Below, piece after piece: positions 18,895-26,973 of a stretch of 64,000 bases of DNA (positions are counted from its first letter, which is position 1; every line of letters begins with the position of its first letter). Below the pieces are notes generated by a model, which saw only the letters and a list, made by a program, of their open reading frames with translations, had not been told where the DNA came from and made no database searches. Source of the DNA: Acidobacteriota bacterium (lineage in GTDB: Bacteria; Acidobacteriota; Blastocatellia; Pyrinomonadales; Pyrinomonadaceae); assembly GCA_016718135.1 (NCBI GenBank), contig JADKEF010000016.1:62001-126000 (forward strand). Direction: 5' to 3'. A program made the translations under genes and the position numbers.

Positions 18895-19803
18895 ATGTTG
18901 ACCGAAACTGAACCGACCGCTGCCGAATCTGATTTTGCTCTCGAGAATTTCCGCGTTTCTGACGCAGATCTTCCTGAATTCAAGGATCTGAAGTTCGAAA
19001 ATATCAACGAACTTCACATCGACCATCCCGGAGCAAATGACACGGAATATCGCGCACGACGTGACTATATTGCCGAGTGTGCCAAGCGTTTTCGCGAGAC
19101 GGGCGAGATCACCGACGTCGATTACAACGCCCGCGAACAGCGTGTCTGGCGTTACGTCGCAGAGGAACTCGAAGAGCTGCAGCAGAAGTACGCGTCGCCC
19201 TTTTACCTGCGTGCAAAGAAAGATCTCGGCATCACGACGGGCCGGATCCCGCAACTTTCTGAGATGAACCGTCGGCTCAACGAACTCACCGGCTTTCGCC
19301 TCGCACCGATCGAGGGTTTGGTCGAAACTCGCGGTTTTCTCTCTTGGCTCTCGTACCGTGTGATGCTCTGCACGCAATACATTCGCCACCATTCGCATCC
19401 GGCGTACACGCCCGAGCCTGATATCGTCCACGAGGCCATCGGCCACATCCCGATGTTCACGAACCCGAATTTTGCCGACTTTTCACAGTTTATCGGCCAC
19501 GGTGCCCGTATCGCGACCGACAAACAGCTCGAAGAACTCGGCCGCCTCTACTGGTTCACCGTCGAATTCGGGCTGGTCGAGCACGAAGGCGACATAAAAG
19601 CCTACGGAGCCGGCCTACTCTCGTCATTCGGCGAACTCGAACACGCCTTCAGCGACCAGGTAGAACGCCGCCCCTTCAACCTCGAACAGGTCATCAACCA
19701 CGAATACACCTACAGCGACATGCAAAAGATCCTGTACGTCGTCCCGTCGTACGCTGAGTTGAAAGAGGTGACGCGGAAGTATATTGAGAGTTTTGGAAAA
19801 TAG
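18895..19803 (+). CDS. phhA: Phenylalanine-4-hydroxylase
   Basis: 302 aa from the ATG at 18895, which has AGGAG at a plausible distance; in-frame ATGs at 18793 and 18874 would lengthen it to 336 or 309 aa. It is an iron- and pterin-dependent monooxygenase that turns phenylalanine into tyrosine. The catalytic core is recognisable from GFLSWLSYRVMLCTQYIRHH and the iron ligands: two His in VHEAIGHIPM (about residues 179 and 184) and Glu in WFTVEFGL. It starts the homogentisate route continued by hppD (55 bases downstream) and hmgA. Confidence 0.95.
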   Translation: MLTETEPTAAESDFALENFRVSDADLPEFKDLKFENINELHIDHPGANDTEYRARRDYIAECAKRFRETGEITDVDYNAREQRVWRYVAEELEELQQKYASPFYLRAKKDLGITTGRIPQLSEMNRRLNELTGFRLAPIEGLVETRGFLSWLSYRVMLCTQYIRHHSHPAYTPEPDIVHEAIGHIPMFTNPNFADFSQFIGHGARIATDKQLEELGRLYWFTVEFGLVEHEGDIKAYGAGLLSSFGELEHAFSDQVERRPFNLEQVINHEYTYSDMQKILYVVPSYAELKEVTRKYIESFGK

Positions 19804-19857
19804 AAGTCAGAACCGGGAGCGATAGCGACTGGGTTCTTTTAGCGATAAAATCAAGAA

Positions 19858-21003
19858 ATGATCACAGAAACAGAAACAGCAATCGATAGAGCTACAGCGG
19901 TCCAAAATCCGCTTGGGCTTAAGAAGATCCACCACGTTGAATTCTACGTCGGTAATGCTAAGCAGGCGGAGTTTTATTATCGTAAGGCGTTTGGGTTTTC
20001 GCGGCATGCTTATCGCGGGCTTGAGACGGGGAATCGCGATGTGACGAGCTATGTGATGCGGCAGACGAATATCAATTTCGTATTGACCACCCCGCTTTCG
20101 CCGGACCATCCGGCGGCTGAGCATATCAAGCAGCACGGGGATGGTGTGCGCGATATTGCATTTTACGTAGAAGATGCCGATCATGCGTTTAATGAGGCTG
20201 TAAGACGCGGAGCGAGACCGATCACCGAGCCGCATGATCTCGCGGATGAGAATGGCAGCGTTCGTCACGCGGCGATCGCGACGTATGGTGACACGATACA
20301 TTCGCTTATCTCGTACAACACCAACAACGGCCACAATTACAATGGCGTATTTCTCCCCGGCTTTGCCGAACAGGCCGTAGCGGGTGAGCCGACCGGCATC
20401 ATGATGGTCGACCACATCGTCGGCAACGTGGAGCTCGGTAAGATGAACGAGTGGTGCGATTTTTATCGTGACGTGATGGGCTTTCACCGCTATATCACTT
20501 TTGACGACAACGACATCTCGACGGAATATTCCGCCCTGATGTCGATCGTCATGAGCGACGGCCAGCACAATATCAAATTCCCGATCAACGAGCCTGCACA
20601 GGGCAAGGGCGGCAAGTCGCAGATACAGGAATATATTGATTTTTATGGTTCTGCCGGTGCCCAACACATCGCCCTACTCTGTCGTGACATACGTAAGACG
20701 GTCACGGAATTGATGGAGAACGGCGTCGAATTCCTGACCATCCCTGACACTTATTACGACGACCTGTTAGACCGCGTCGGCCCGATCGACGAAGATATCG
20801 AAAGCCTAAAAAAACTCGGCATCCTGGTCGACCGCGATGACGAAGGCTATCTACTTCAGATCTTCACCAAACCGGTAGAGGACCGACCGACCGTTTTCTA
20901 CGAGATCCTTCAGCGAAAAGGCTGTAAAGGCTTTGGCAAGGGCAATTTCAAAGCGCTGTTCGTCTCGATCGAGGAAGAGCAGCGGCGGCGAGGAAATTTA
21001 TAG
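19858..21003 (+). CDS. hppD: 4-hydroxyphenylpyruvate dioxygenase
   Basis: 381 aa with two VOC-type halves. The iron ligands are seen as His in IHHVEFYV or its second-half counterpart MMVDHIVGNV, His in QHIALLCRDI, and Glu in VFYEILQRKG, with the C-terminal helix motif GKGNFKALF. The enzyme converts 4-hydroxyphenylpyruvate to homogentisate with loss of CO2. It lies directly after phhA; its pathway partner hmgA is 3.4 kb away, separated by unrelated genes. Nearly all hppD proteins share this length and ending. Confidence 0.96.
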   Translation: MITETETAIDRATAVQNPLGLKKIHHVEFYVGNAKQAEFYYRKAFGFSRHAYRGLETGNRDVTSYVMRQTNINFVLTTPLSPDHPAAEHIKQHGDGVRDIAFYVEDADHAFNEAVRRGARPITEPHDLADENGSVRHAAIATYGDTIHSLISYNTNNGHNYNGVFLPGFAEQAVAGEPTGIMMVDHIVGNVELGKMNEWCDFYRDVMGFHRYITFDDNDISTEYSALMSIVMSDGQHNIKFPINEPAQGKGGKSQIQEYIDFYGSAGAQHIALLCRDIRKTVTELMENGVEFLTIPDTYYDDLLDRVGPIDEDIESLKKLGILVDRDDEGYLLQIFTKPVEDRPTVFYEILQRKGCKGFGKGNFKALFVSIEEEQRRRGNL

Positions 21004-21023
21004 TTTTCCTGCGTTCCTAGTGC

Positions 21024-21044
21024 TACAATCGTCGCTCTGGAGGG
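21024..21044 (+). promoter_or_regulatory. Putative extended -10 and strong RBS of vapBC
   Basis: TGCTACAAT (extended -10, hexamer 21024-21029) lies 23 bases before the ATG at 21052, with GGAGGG at 21039-21044 between. No good -35 is visible. The leader would be very short. Confidence 0.35.
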
Positions 21045-21051
21045 AATATAT

Positions 21052-21282
21052 ATGTACGAGGTGCGAATAGAGAAGACTCAGTCGGCGGAACTTCACGAGC
21101 TGGTCGACTCCGTCGTCAACGGCGAGGAAGTCATTTTCACCGAAAATGATCTTCCAGTCGCGAAGCTTGTCGCCGTCCGAAATGGAAGCCCGACTCCCCG
21201 TTTCGGTAGTGCACGAGGTATGTTTGTTCTTGCCGATGATTTCAACGAACCGCTCGCGGATCTTGACGAATATCGGAAATGA
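21052..21282 (+). CDS. Phd/YefM-type antitoxin of a VapBC-like pair
   Basis: 76 aa. The N-terminal Phd-like fold is marked by ELHELVDSVVNGEEVIFTEN and DLPVAKLVAV; the acidic C-terminal tail (DDFNEPLADLDEYRK) would wrap around the toxin. Antitoxins of this type bind their own promoter and neutralise the PIN nuclease encoded next. The stop overlaps the start of the toxin gene by 4 bases (ATGA), the usual arrangement. It sits between hppD and hmgA in what appears to be inserted DNA. Confidence 0.88.
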   Translation: MYEVRIEKTQSAELHELVDSVVNGEEVIFTENDLPVAKLVAVRNGSPTPRFGSARGMFVLADDFNEPLADLDEYRK

Positions 21283-21665
21283 GACTTCTTCTCGATACGC
21301 ACACCCTATTGTGGTTCATCGGCGGCGAAGCCGAGTTAAGTCAGGCGGCCCGGACATTGATCGAAGACCCAGAGAACAAGAAGTTCGTGAGTATCGTTAG
21401 CATCTGGGAGATCGCGATCAAGGTTAGCATCGGTAAGATTTCGTTGGCGACAGCTTTTGATTCGCTTTTTCCGCATCAACTCGATATCAATGGTTTCGAA
21501 TTATTGCCGGTGTTGATCGAACACACCTCGCTCGTTACAAACTTACCGTTCCATCACCGCGACCCGTTCGACCGACTGCTGATCGCTCAGGCTATATCGG
21601 AGTCAATGTCGCTGGTTAGTATTGACGATCATCTCGACAGTTATGGAGTGAATCGTTTGTGGTAA
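21279..21665 (+). CDS. PIN domain toxin (VapC-like ribonuclease)
   Basis: 128 aa PIN nuclease. The acidic metal-binding residues are present: Asp in LLLDTHTLLWF (residue 6), Glu in SIWEIAIK, Asp in RDPFDRLLIAQA and Asp in LVSIDDHL. Toxins of this type cut tRNA or other RNA with magnesium and stop growth when free of antitoxin. It overlaps the antitoxin gene by 4 bases and the next gene follows at once (start at 21670), so the transcript may continue. Confidence 0.9.
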   Translation: MRLLLDTHTLLWFIGGEAELSQAARTLIEDPENKKFVSIVSIWEIAIKVSIGKISLATAFDSLFPHQLDINGFELLPVLIEHTSLVTNLPFHHRDPFDRLLIAQAISESMSLVSIDDHLDSYGVNRLW

Positions 21666-21669
21666 TCGC

Positions 21670-22293
21670 ATGCTGACTCGTGAAGCCTTCAACATCGGAT
21701 CATTGTTTCTGGCATTCAGTTTTCTCATCCTTTCCGGGATAGCTGTTGCTCAAGATCAAAGTATGCCGAAAACGTCCCCGGCTCCCAGCATCCTTCTCTT
21801 TGGAGACTTTGACGGATGCGGAGCTCAAGAGGTTGAAAGTCAGCTGTACGATTTCAGGTATGGCAGGATCACAAAAATCTTGTCGGGCAGTACGTTGGCA
21901 TTTAGACAGGCTACGGTTAATGGAAATAGGAAGCCAAGGAGTTTCGTAGTTACACTCGTCGGCATCGATCCTCAGGCAAATAGCAGTCAGATCGTTGGGT
22001 TTCTTAAAAAGAATGTCCTAAACAAACCGGTGACTGTTTGGGCCGATGCTAGGCATGAGACGGATTTTGACCTCGCTGCGACAGTGACTGTTTCAGGAGG
22101 GCGGCCCAACATCGGCGAGTTGAATAGATATCTGCTCGAGAATGGATTAGCAAAATACAGAGATTTTGATTCTGCGAACCTCGTACAATATTTCTGGCCA
22201 TACCGACTCGAGAAAGCGGAACAGCAAGCAAAGGAAGCAAAACTTGGTATTTGGTCAAAAAGCGAAGCTGATATTCCAAACAGGCTTCCGTAG
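21670..22293 (+). CDS. Exported SNase-like (thermonuclease fold) protein
   Basis: 207 aa with a signal peptide (LFLAFSFLILSGIAVAQ). From about residue 68 the sequence follows the staphylococcal nuclease fold: GRITKILSGSTLAFR, VTLVGIDPQ, FLKKNVLNKPVTVW, LNRYLLENGLAKYRDF and the closing AKEAKLGIW. The usual catalytic Asp, Arg and Glu of active nucleases (GDT, RLxGIDAPE, EA) are not all present, so it may be a non-catalytic relative that binds nucleic acid or protein. It follows the VapBC-like pair at four bases. Confidence 0.75.
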   Translation: MLTREAFNIGSLFLAFSFLILSGIAVAQDQSMPKTSPAPSILLFGDFDGCGAQEVESQLYDFRYGRITKILSGSTLAFRQATVNGNRKPRSFVVTLVGIDPQANSSQIVGFLKKNVLNKPVTVWADARHETDFDLAATVTVSGGRPNIGELNRYLLENGLAKYRDFDSANLVQYFWPYRLEKAEQQAKEAKLGIWSKSEADIPNRLP

Positions 22294-22385
22294 CGAGTTG
22301 CCCTCCGAGGCGATCGAAATCCAGTTGTGTTTCTAGCGGTCGGATTCGCATCTTTGGGCTGAGACCGAATAAAGGCAGAGTAACG

Positions 22386-22823
22386 ATGCTAATTCGTCCA
22401 TACGCCGAATCAGATATTGAAGAGGTCGTAGAAGTGTTTCGCTCGAACATTCCGAAATACTTCGGCCCGTCAGAGGAGCCGGGATTGCGTGAATTTCTTG
22501 CTGACCTCGCTGAGCACTATTATGTTGTCGAGATCAGCGGCGAGGTCATAGGGGCAGGCGGTATCGCCTTGAACGACGACGATACGGTTTCGCTTTGCTG
22601 GGGCATGGTGCATAGCGATCATTTAGGCACCGGACTTGGGAAACTGTTGACCGAGTATCGAATTGAGAGATCGAGCGAAGTATTTGGAAAAAAGGCGATG
22701 GTCACAAGCACATCGCAGCATACCGAGGGCTTTTACAAAAAATTTGGCTTCGTGACGATCGAGCACACACCCGACGGCTTCGGCCCGGGCATCGATATCT
22801 GTAAAATGCGTTTGGAAGCCTGA
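22386..22823 (+). CDS. GNAT family N-acetyltransferase
   Basis: 145 aa. The GNAT fold is shown by LIRPYAESDIEEVVEVFRS, the core strand VVEISGEVIGAGGIAL and the acetyl-CoA loop HLGTGLGKLLTEY. The C-terminal strand pair (FYKKFGFVTIEHTPDGFGPG) is typical of small-molecule acetyltransferases of the PanZ/YhbS type. Its substrate is unknown. Its last 50 bases (from GGCTTCGGCCCGG) recur in altered form within the scar at 23783-23887. Confidence 0.88.
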   Translation: MLIRPYAESDIEEVVEVFRSNIPKYFGPSEEPGLREFLADLAEHYYVVEISGEVIGAGGIALNDDDTVSLCWGMVHSDHLGTGLGKLLTEYRIERSSEVFGKKAMVTSTSQHTEGFYKKFGFVTIEHTPDGFGPGIDICKMRLEA

Positions 22824-22841
22824 TCGCTGCCTAACACGACT

Positions 22842-23783
22842 ATGAATCGATTCTTCAATATCGTACTGCTCATCACGACCATTTTCTGTGCGACCGCAGT
22901 TGGCCAGCCGCGCGAATTTAAGCGCACCGATGACCCTCGCTACAGTCCCGATGGCAAGCTGATCGTCTTCTCGGCCAGGATCTCGAAAGGGAGCGATAGG
23001 CTCTCAATGGGTCTGGGATTTATGTCGAGCGACGGTAAAGATGTTAAAACGGTCACGCCAAACGTCGCGGGAGTATTCGACGAACACCCGTCACTCAGCC
23101 CCGACGGAAAGAAGATCGTGTTCCTGAGGCGTACGAACGGTAAAGCCGATGTTTACATCATCAACACGGACGGCACCGGACTGAAACAGCTTACGAACAC
23201 CCCGGAGGATGAACTCCGGCCGGAATTCGATCACGGCGGCACGGGTGTCGTCTTTGCCAGAAATTTCTCAATAAACGTCTTTACGAAATTTGGTTCCCTG
23301 CACTACGTCGATCTCGCATCACTGAAAGAAAAGGTGATCCTCGCAAAGGAGTTTCAAGTAACGCATGCGGTTCCGGCTCCGCGCGGTGCATACTTCATCG
23401 CCGCCGCCAAGCTGGACGCAGATGGCAAACCGATCGACGTGCTCAAGAATGGGAATCAGGTCTCCGCCGTCAGTCCGACAGGTGAGATCAGCCCGAAATC
23501 ACCAGTCGCGTTGCCGGATAGCAAGCAATTCATCGAGCGGATCCAGACGGCCCGTGGCGCTGAGTTTATTCTTTACCTTTCGCTTGGCGGGATGATGGAG
23601 GGATCAGCATATATGGTTACCCCAAAAGCTTCTGAAAAGGTGGAGCGCGGGCGGGACTATGCTCTCTCGCCCGATGGCACTAAGTTCATGTCATGGGGTG
23701 ATGGCTCAAGTGTTAACGTTACATCGAGCGGGAGCGTTAAAGACCCCTATCGCAGGGATTGGGTAACAGTAGGCACAAAATAA
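22842..23783 (+). CDS. Exported TolB-like PD40 beta-propeller protein
   Basis: 313 aa with a signal peptide (FFNIVLLITTIFCATAVG). PD40 blades are seen at DDPRYSPDGKLIVFSAR, HPSLSPDGKKIVFLRR with the typical ADVYIINTDGTGLKQLT, and LSPDGTKFMSWGDG. Likely periplasmic and protein-binding; no enzymatic motif. Its TAA stop overlaps by one base the ATG of the chimeric hmgA/GNAT remnant that follows. Confidence 0.8.
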   Translation: MNRFFNIVLLITTIFCATAVGQPREFKRTDDPRYSPDGKLIVFSARISKGSDRLSMGLGFMSSDGKDVKTVTPNVAGVFDEHPSLSPDGKKIVFLRRTNGKADVYIINTDGTGLKQLTNTPEDELRPEFDHGGTGVVFARNFSINVFTKFGSLHYVDLASLKEKVILAKEFQVTHAVPAPRGAYFIAAAKLDADGKPIDVLKNGNQVSAVSPTGEISPKSPVALPDSKQFIERIQTARGAEFILYLSLGGMMEGSAYMVTPKASEKVERGRDYALSPDGTKFMSWGDGSSVNVTSSGSVKDPYRRDWVTVGTK

Positions 23784-23887
23784 TGGAAGCCAAGTACCGA
23801 TCAGGATTTGGCAACGAGTTTGCGACAGAGGCGGTCGAGACGGTTTCGGCCCGGATCGACATATGCAAAATGCTCGGAGGCCTGTGA
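23783..23887 (+). pseudogene. Chimeric remnant: hmgA 5' end fused to GNAT 3' end
   Basis: A 34-codon reading frame. The first half (MEAKYRSGFGNEFATEAVE) matches the start of hmgA at 24438 (MDVKYQTGFGNEFATEAVE). The second half (SARIDICKM) with its bases GGTTTCGGCCCGGATCGACA matches the end of the GNAT gene (GGCTTCGGCCCGGGCATCGA). It has no evident product and is best read as a rearrangement scar. Confidence 0.8.
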
Positions 23888-23920
23888 CACGATAATCACG
23901 GCTTAAATAATATTTTTCTG

Positions 23921-24400
23921 ATGGGAAAGATCGCAGATTGGATCTCAGGAATGCATCCGCTCGAGATGATATTTCGAGCAATGATGGGTGGCATCGGATT
24001 GCTGATTTTTGCATTTGCCGCGTGGCAGGCCATTGAGTCGATCCAGATCCTATCGACGCACGAAAAGGCACTCGCGGTAGTCGATCGATGCGATGCAAAA
24101 GGATCTGGGAATGCACGGTTTACACTCTACGGCTGCCAAGTGAAGTTTCAGGGCGAGACGGGACGCCAATCGGCATCGATCGACAAACTACTGGTAAGAT
24201 ATGCGCAGGGCGACCAGATCGATATTTATTACACTCAAGGGATCGGCGGAAGTGTAAAGCCTGGTGGCTTTGTCGGACTGTGGGGATTGCCCACGCTGCT
24301 TACCGTAATCGGCGGACTGTTTTTCGGTTTTGGCGTATGGCCGCATAACGAAAAGAAAGAGAAAGGCGCTGGGTCGCATTCGTCTAATCAGCTGCACTAA
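23921..24400 (+). CDS. DUF3592-like membrane protein
   Basis: 159 aa with two membrane segments (about residues 17-38 and 117-137) flanking an extracytoplasmic beta-rich domain (ALAVVDRC, YGCQVKFQGETGRQSAS, YAQGDQIDIYYTQG) that follows the DUF3592 pattern: a strand with a variable polypeptide, then VGDxVxVxY. The function of the family is unknown. It lies between the scar and hmgA, with no close co-transcribed partner apart from hmgA 37 bases downstream. Confidence 0.7.
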   Translation: MGKIADWISGMHPLEMIFRAMMGGIGLLIFAFAAWQAIESIQILSTHEKALAVVDRCDAKGSGNARFTLYGCQVKFQGETGRQSASIDKLLVRYAQGDQIDIYYTQGIGGSVKPGGFVGLWGLPTLLTVIGGLFFGFGVWPHNEKKEKGAGSHSSNQLH

Positions 24401-24437
24401 CCCGATAGCGGCCGGCCGCGTTTAGGAACCAAAGTTT

Positions 24438-25727
24438 ATGGATGTGAAATATCAAACAGGTTTTGGAAATGAATTTGCGACTGAGGCGGTCGAGGGCGCA
24501 TTGCCCATCGGGCAGAATTCGCCGCAAAAGGCACCGCTTGGGCTTTATGCCGAGCAACTTTCGGGGACTGCGTTCACGGTTCCGCGGGCGGGCAACAAGC
24601 GAACGTGGACATATCGGATCAGGCCGTCGGTGATGCACTTGCCATTTGAGCGGATCGACAACGGCCGTTGGCAGAGCAAGCCGGACGATATCGATGTCAC
24701 CCCGAATCAGCTACGATGGGATCCGCTTCCAGTGCCCACTGAGCCGACCGATTTTATTGACGGCATCACGACGATCGCTCTCAATGGCGATCTAATGTCG
24801 CAGGCCGGGATCGGCATTCACATTTATGCCTGTAACAAAGGCATGGGCGACCGCTATTTTTACAATGCCGACGCCGAGATGCTGATCGTGCCGGAAATGG
24901 GCAGGCTCGGCTTTCTTACCGAGCTCGGTGAATTGCGGGCCGGTGCAGGTGAAGTTGTTGTCATTCCTCGCGGCGTCAGATTTAAGGTCGAGCCGCATCC
25001 GGACGACAAACAGTGCCGCGGCTACATCTGTGAGAATTACGGAGCGCAGTTCCGCATCCCCGACCTCGGCCCGATCGGTGCGAACGGCCTCGCCAATCCG
25101 CGAGATTTTGAAACGCCCGTCGCCTGGTACGAAGACCGCGAAGGCTCGTTCGAACAGGTCGCCAAATTCGCGGGCAATCTGTGGTCCGCACCAATGACCC
25201 ACTCGCCGCTCGACGTCGTCGCGTGGCATGGCAACTACGCCCCGTACCGCTACGATCTGCGTCGATTCAACACGATCGGTTCGATCTCGTACGATCATCC
25301 CGACCCGAGCATTTTCACTGTCCTCACCTCGCCCTCGGGCGAATCCGGCGTCGCAAACTGCGACTTTGCTATCTTCCCCGAACGCTGGCTCGTCGCCGAG
25401 AACACCTTTCGTCCGCCGTGGTATCACCGCAACTATATGTCCGAATACATGGGTCTCGTTTACGGCCAGTACGACGCCAAAGAAGAAGGCTTTTTGCCGG
25501 GCGGAGGCTCGCTCCACAACCAAATGTCCGCCCACGGCCCCGACCTCGACGCCTTTGAAAAAGCGTCAAACGCCGACCTGGCACCGCAAAAACTCGAAGG
25601 CACGATGGCGTTCATGTTCGAATCCCGCTACATCATCCGGCCGACAAAATTTGCGATGGAGTGCTCTGAGTTGCAAAACGATTATTTCGAGGTTTGGCAG
25701 AGGTTGAAGAAGAAATTTACGGGTTAA
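24438..25727 (+). CDS. hmgA: Homogentisate 1,2-dioxygenase
   Basis: 429 aa, normal length. It opens the ring of homogentisate to maleylacetoacetate with a mononuclear Fe(II). The signature FGNEFATEA opens the protein, and the iron-binding C-terminal cupin is marked by RPPWYHRNYMSEYMGL (His and Glu ligands, about residues 326-338) and LHNQMSAHGPD. It completes the route from phenylalanine begun by phhA and hppD. The stop TAA overlaps the ATG of the next lipoprotein gene by one base. Confidence 0.97.
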   Translation: MDVKYQTGFGNEFATEAVEGALPIGQNSPQKAPLGLYAEQLSGTAFTVPRAGNKRTWTYRIRPSVMHLPFERIDNGRWQSKPDDIDVTPNQLRWDPLPVPTEPTDFIDGITTIALNGDLMSQAGIGIHIYACNKGMGDRYFYNADAEMLIVPEMGRLGFLTELGELRAGAGEVVVIPRGVRFKVEPHPDDKQCRGYICENYGAQFRIPDLGPIGANGLANPRDFETPVAWYEDREGSFEQVAKFAGNLWSAPMTHSPLDVVAWHGNYAPYRYDLRRFNTIGSISYDHPDPSIFTVLTSPSGESGVANCDFAIFPERWLVAENTFRPPWYHRNYMSEYMGLVYGQYDAKEEGFLPGGGSLHNQMSAHGPDLDAFEKASNADLAPQKLEGTMAFMFESRYIIRPTKFAMECSELQNDYFEVWQRLKKKFTG

Positions 25728-26278
25728 TGAGATTACTTATTTTTATATTCGTAGCAGTTCTCGCCGGAGCGTGTAGTCGGATCGCCGTTCAATCTGAACA
25801 ATCGAACGAGTCGATGCAAAAGCCTCAATCAACGCCTTTTGCATTTCCTACGCTTACAAAGCCCGACTCTGAACAGCTCGATGAAAGATTTCCGAAGAAA
25901 TTCCGCGATCTTCTTGAGCAGTCAGATCAGATTGAATTATTTGAAACGAAACTCTGTCTGAACGGTTGGTCGCTTGGCCCGATCGAACCTAACAAATTCC
26001 AAGGTTGCGATATTGTTAAGAGAGCGAGACTTACAGATTCGCTGATCCGACATCAATTGTTTGATGGGGTATTCTATGCCATTGGGTCTGAAAATAATGA
26101 GTTGGCTTGTACATCACCGATTCACGGCATCAGGGCAATAAAAGGGAAAGACCGTCTGGAAATGCTGATATGCTTTCACTGCCACAATTTTCGAGGTATT
26201 TCCACAATAGGGCGGTTTGGTGGGTCATTTTCGTCGGCACCTAAAGAGCTATTTGAAAAGCTTCTCTCGGAACCGTAA
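25727..26278 (+). CDS. Predicted lipoprotein, function unknown
   Basis: 183 aa from the ATG at 25727, which gives a lipoprotein signal (MRLLIFIFVAVLAGAC). The mature part has no family I recognise; it holds two CxxC-like pairs of cysteines (FQGCDI, ACTSP, CFHCHN), and the CFHC pair near the C-terminus could bind metal or form a disulfide. The start overlaps the hmgA stop by one base, so it is translated from the hmgA transcript. Confidence 0.65.
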   Translation: MRLLIFIFVAVLAGACSRIAVQSEQSNESMQKPQSTPFAFPTLTKPDSEQLDERFPKKFRDLLEQSDQIELFETKLCLNGWSLGPIEPNKFQGCDIVKRARLTDSLIRHQLFDGVFYAIGSENNELACTSPIHGIRAIKGKDRLEMLICFHCHNFRGISTIGRFGGSFSSAPKELFEKLLSEP

Positions 26279-26290
26279 ATAACGTCACTG

Positions 26291-26965
26291 ATGAAAATTG
26301 CCGAGCTCAAGTTCACAGCGACACCTGACAAAGGCGACGTGTCGGCTTTGCTGCTCCGGCCGGAGAACGCGACGCATCTACTCGTCCTTGGCCACGGAGC
26401 GAGTTCGAATATGCACACTCCGATGCTGACGACGATCGCTGAGAATCTGGCGGAGCAGGGGATCGCTACATTTCGGTATAACTTTCCTTATTCTGAGAAA
26501 GGCGGCGGGCGGAATTCGCAGGCTACCTGTTTGGAGACGATCAGGTCTGCCGTGAGAGCGGCGAGTGAGGCTGCACCTGATCTGCCGATCCTGGCGGGCG
26601 GGCATTCGTTTAGTGGGCGGATGACCTCAACGGCACAGTCAGAATCGCCGATCGAAGGAGTAAAAGGGCTGGTCTTTTTTGCCTTTCCACTACATCCGGC
26701 GGGTGAACCGGCGATTAAGCGGGCTGAGCACCTCAAACAAATCGACATCCCGATGCTGTTTCTCAGCGGTACACGCGACGCGCTTTGTGAGCTCGATCTG
26801 CTCGAACCGGTCGTCCAAGGCCTCGGCGAAAAGGCGACGCTCCATCTGCTCGACACCGCTGACCACAGCTTCAAGATCCTCAAACGAACGCGGCAAAGTA
26901 CCGAAGATGTATTTGCCGAGATGGCGCGCATTACGCGTGATTGGAGCGGTAAGATTGCGGTATAG
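26291..26965 (+). CDS. Alpha/beta hydrolase, KANL3/Tex30-like
   Basis: 224 aa. The alpha/beta hydrolase fold is complete: LVLGHGASSNMHTP forms the oxyanion strand, GGHSFSGRM the nucleophile elbow (Ser in GHSFS), LSGTRDALCE carries the acid Asp and DTADHSFK the catalytic His. The pattern fits the small KANL3/Tex30 or dienelactone-hydrolase-related family. Substrate unknown. It is cytoplasmic (no signal peptide) and lies 12 bases after the lipoprotein gene. Confidence 0.88.
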   Translation: MKIAELKFTATPDKGDVSALLLRPENATHLLVLGHGASSNMHTPMLTTIAENLAEQGIATFRYNFPYSEKGGGRNSQATCLETIRSAVRAASEAAPDLPILAGGHSFSGRMTSTAQSESPIEGVKGLVFFAFPLHPAGEPAIKRAEHLKQIDIPMLFLSGTRDALCELDLLEPVVQGLGEKATLHLLDTADHSFKILKRTRQSTEDVFAEMARITRDWSGKIAV

Positions 26966-26973
26966 TATTCGGC

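Noticed and set aside
18814..19446. 210-codon minus-strand open frame
   Set aside because: Lies opposite phhA, which is certain.
19807..20667. 286-codon minus-strand open frame
   Set aside because: Lies opposite hppD, which is certain.
24792..25535. 247-codon minus-strand open frame
   Set aside because: Lies opposite hmgA; no family match.
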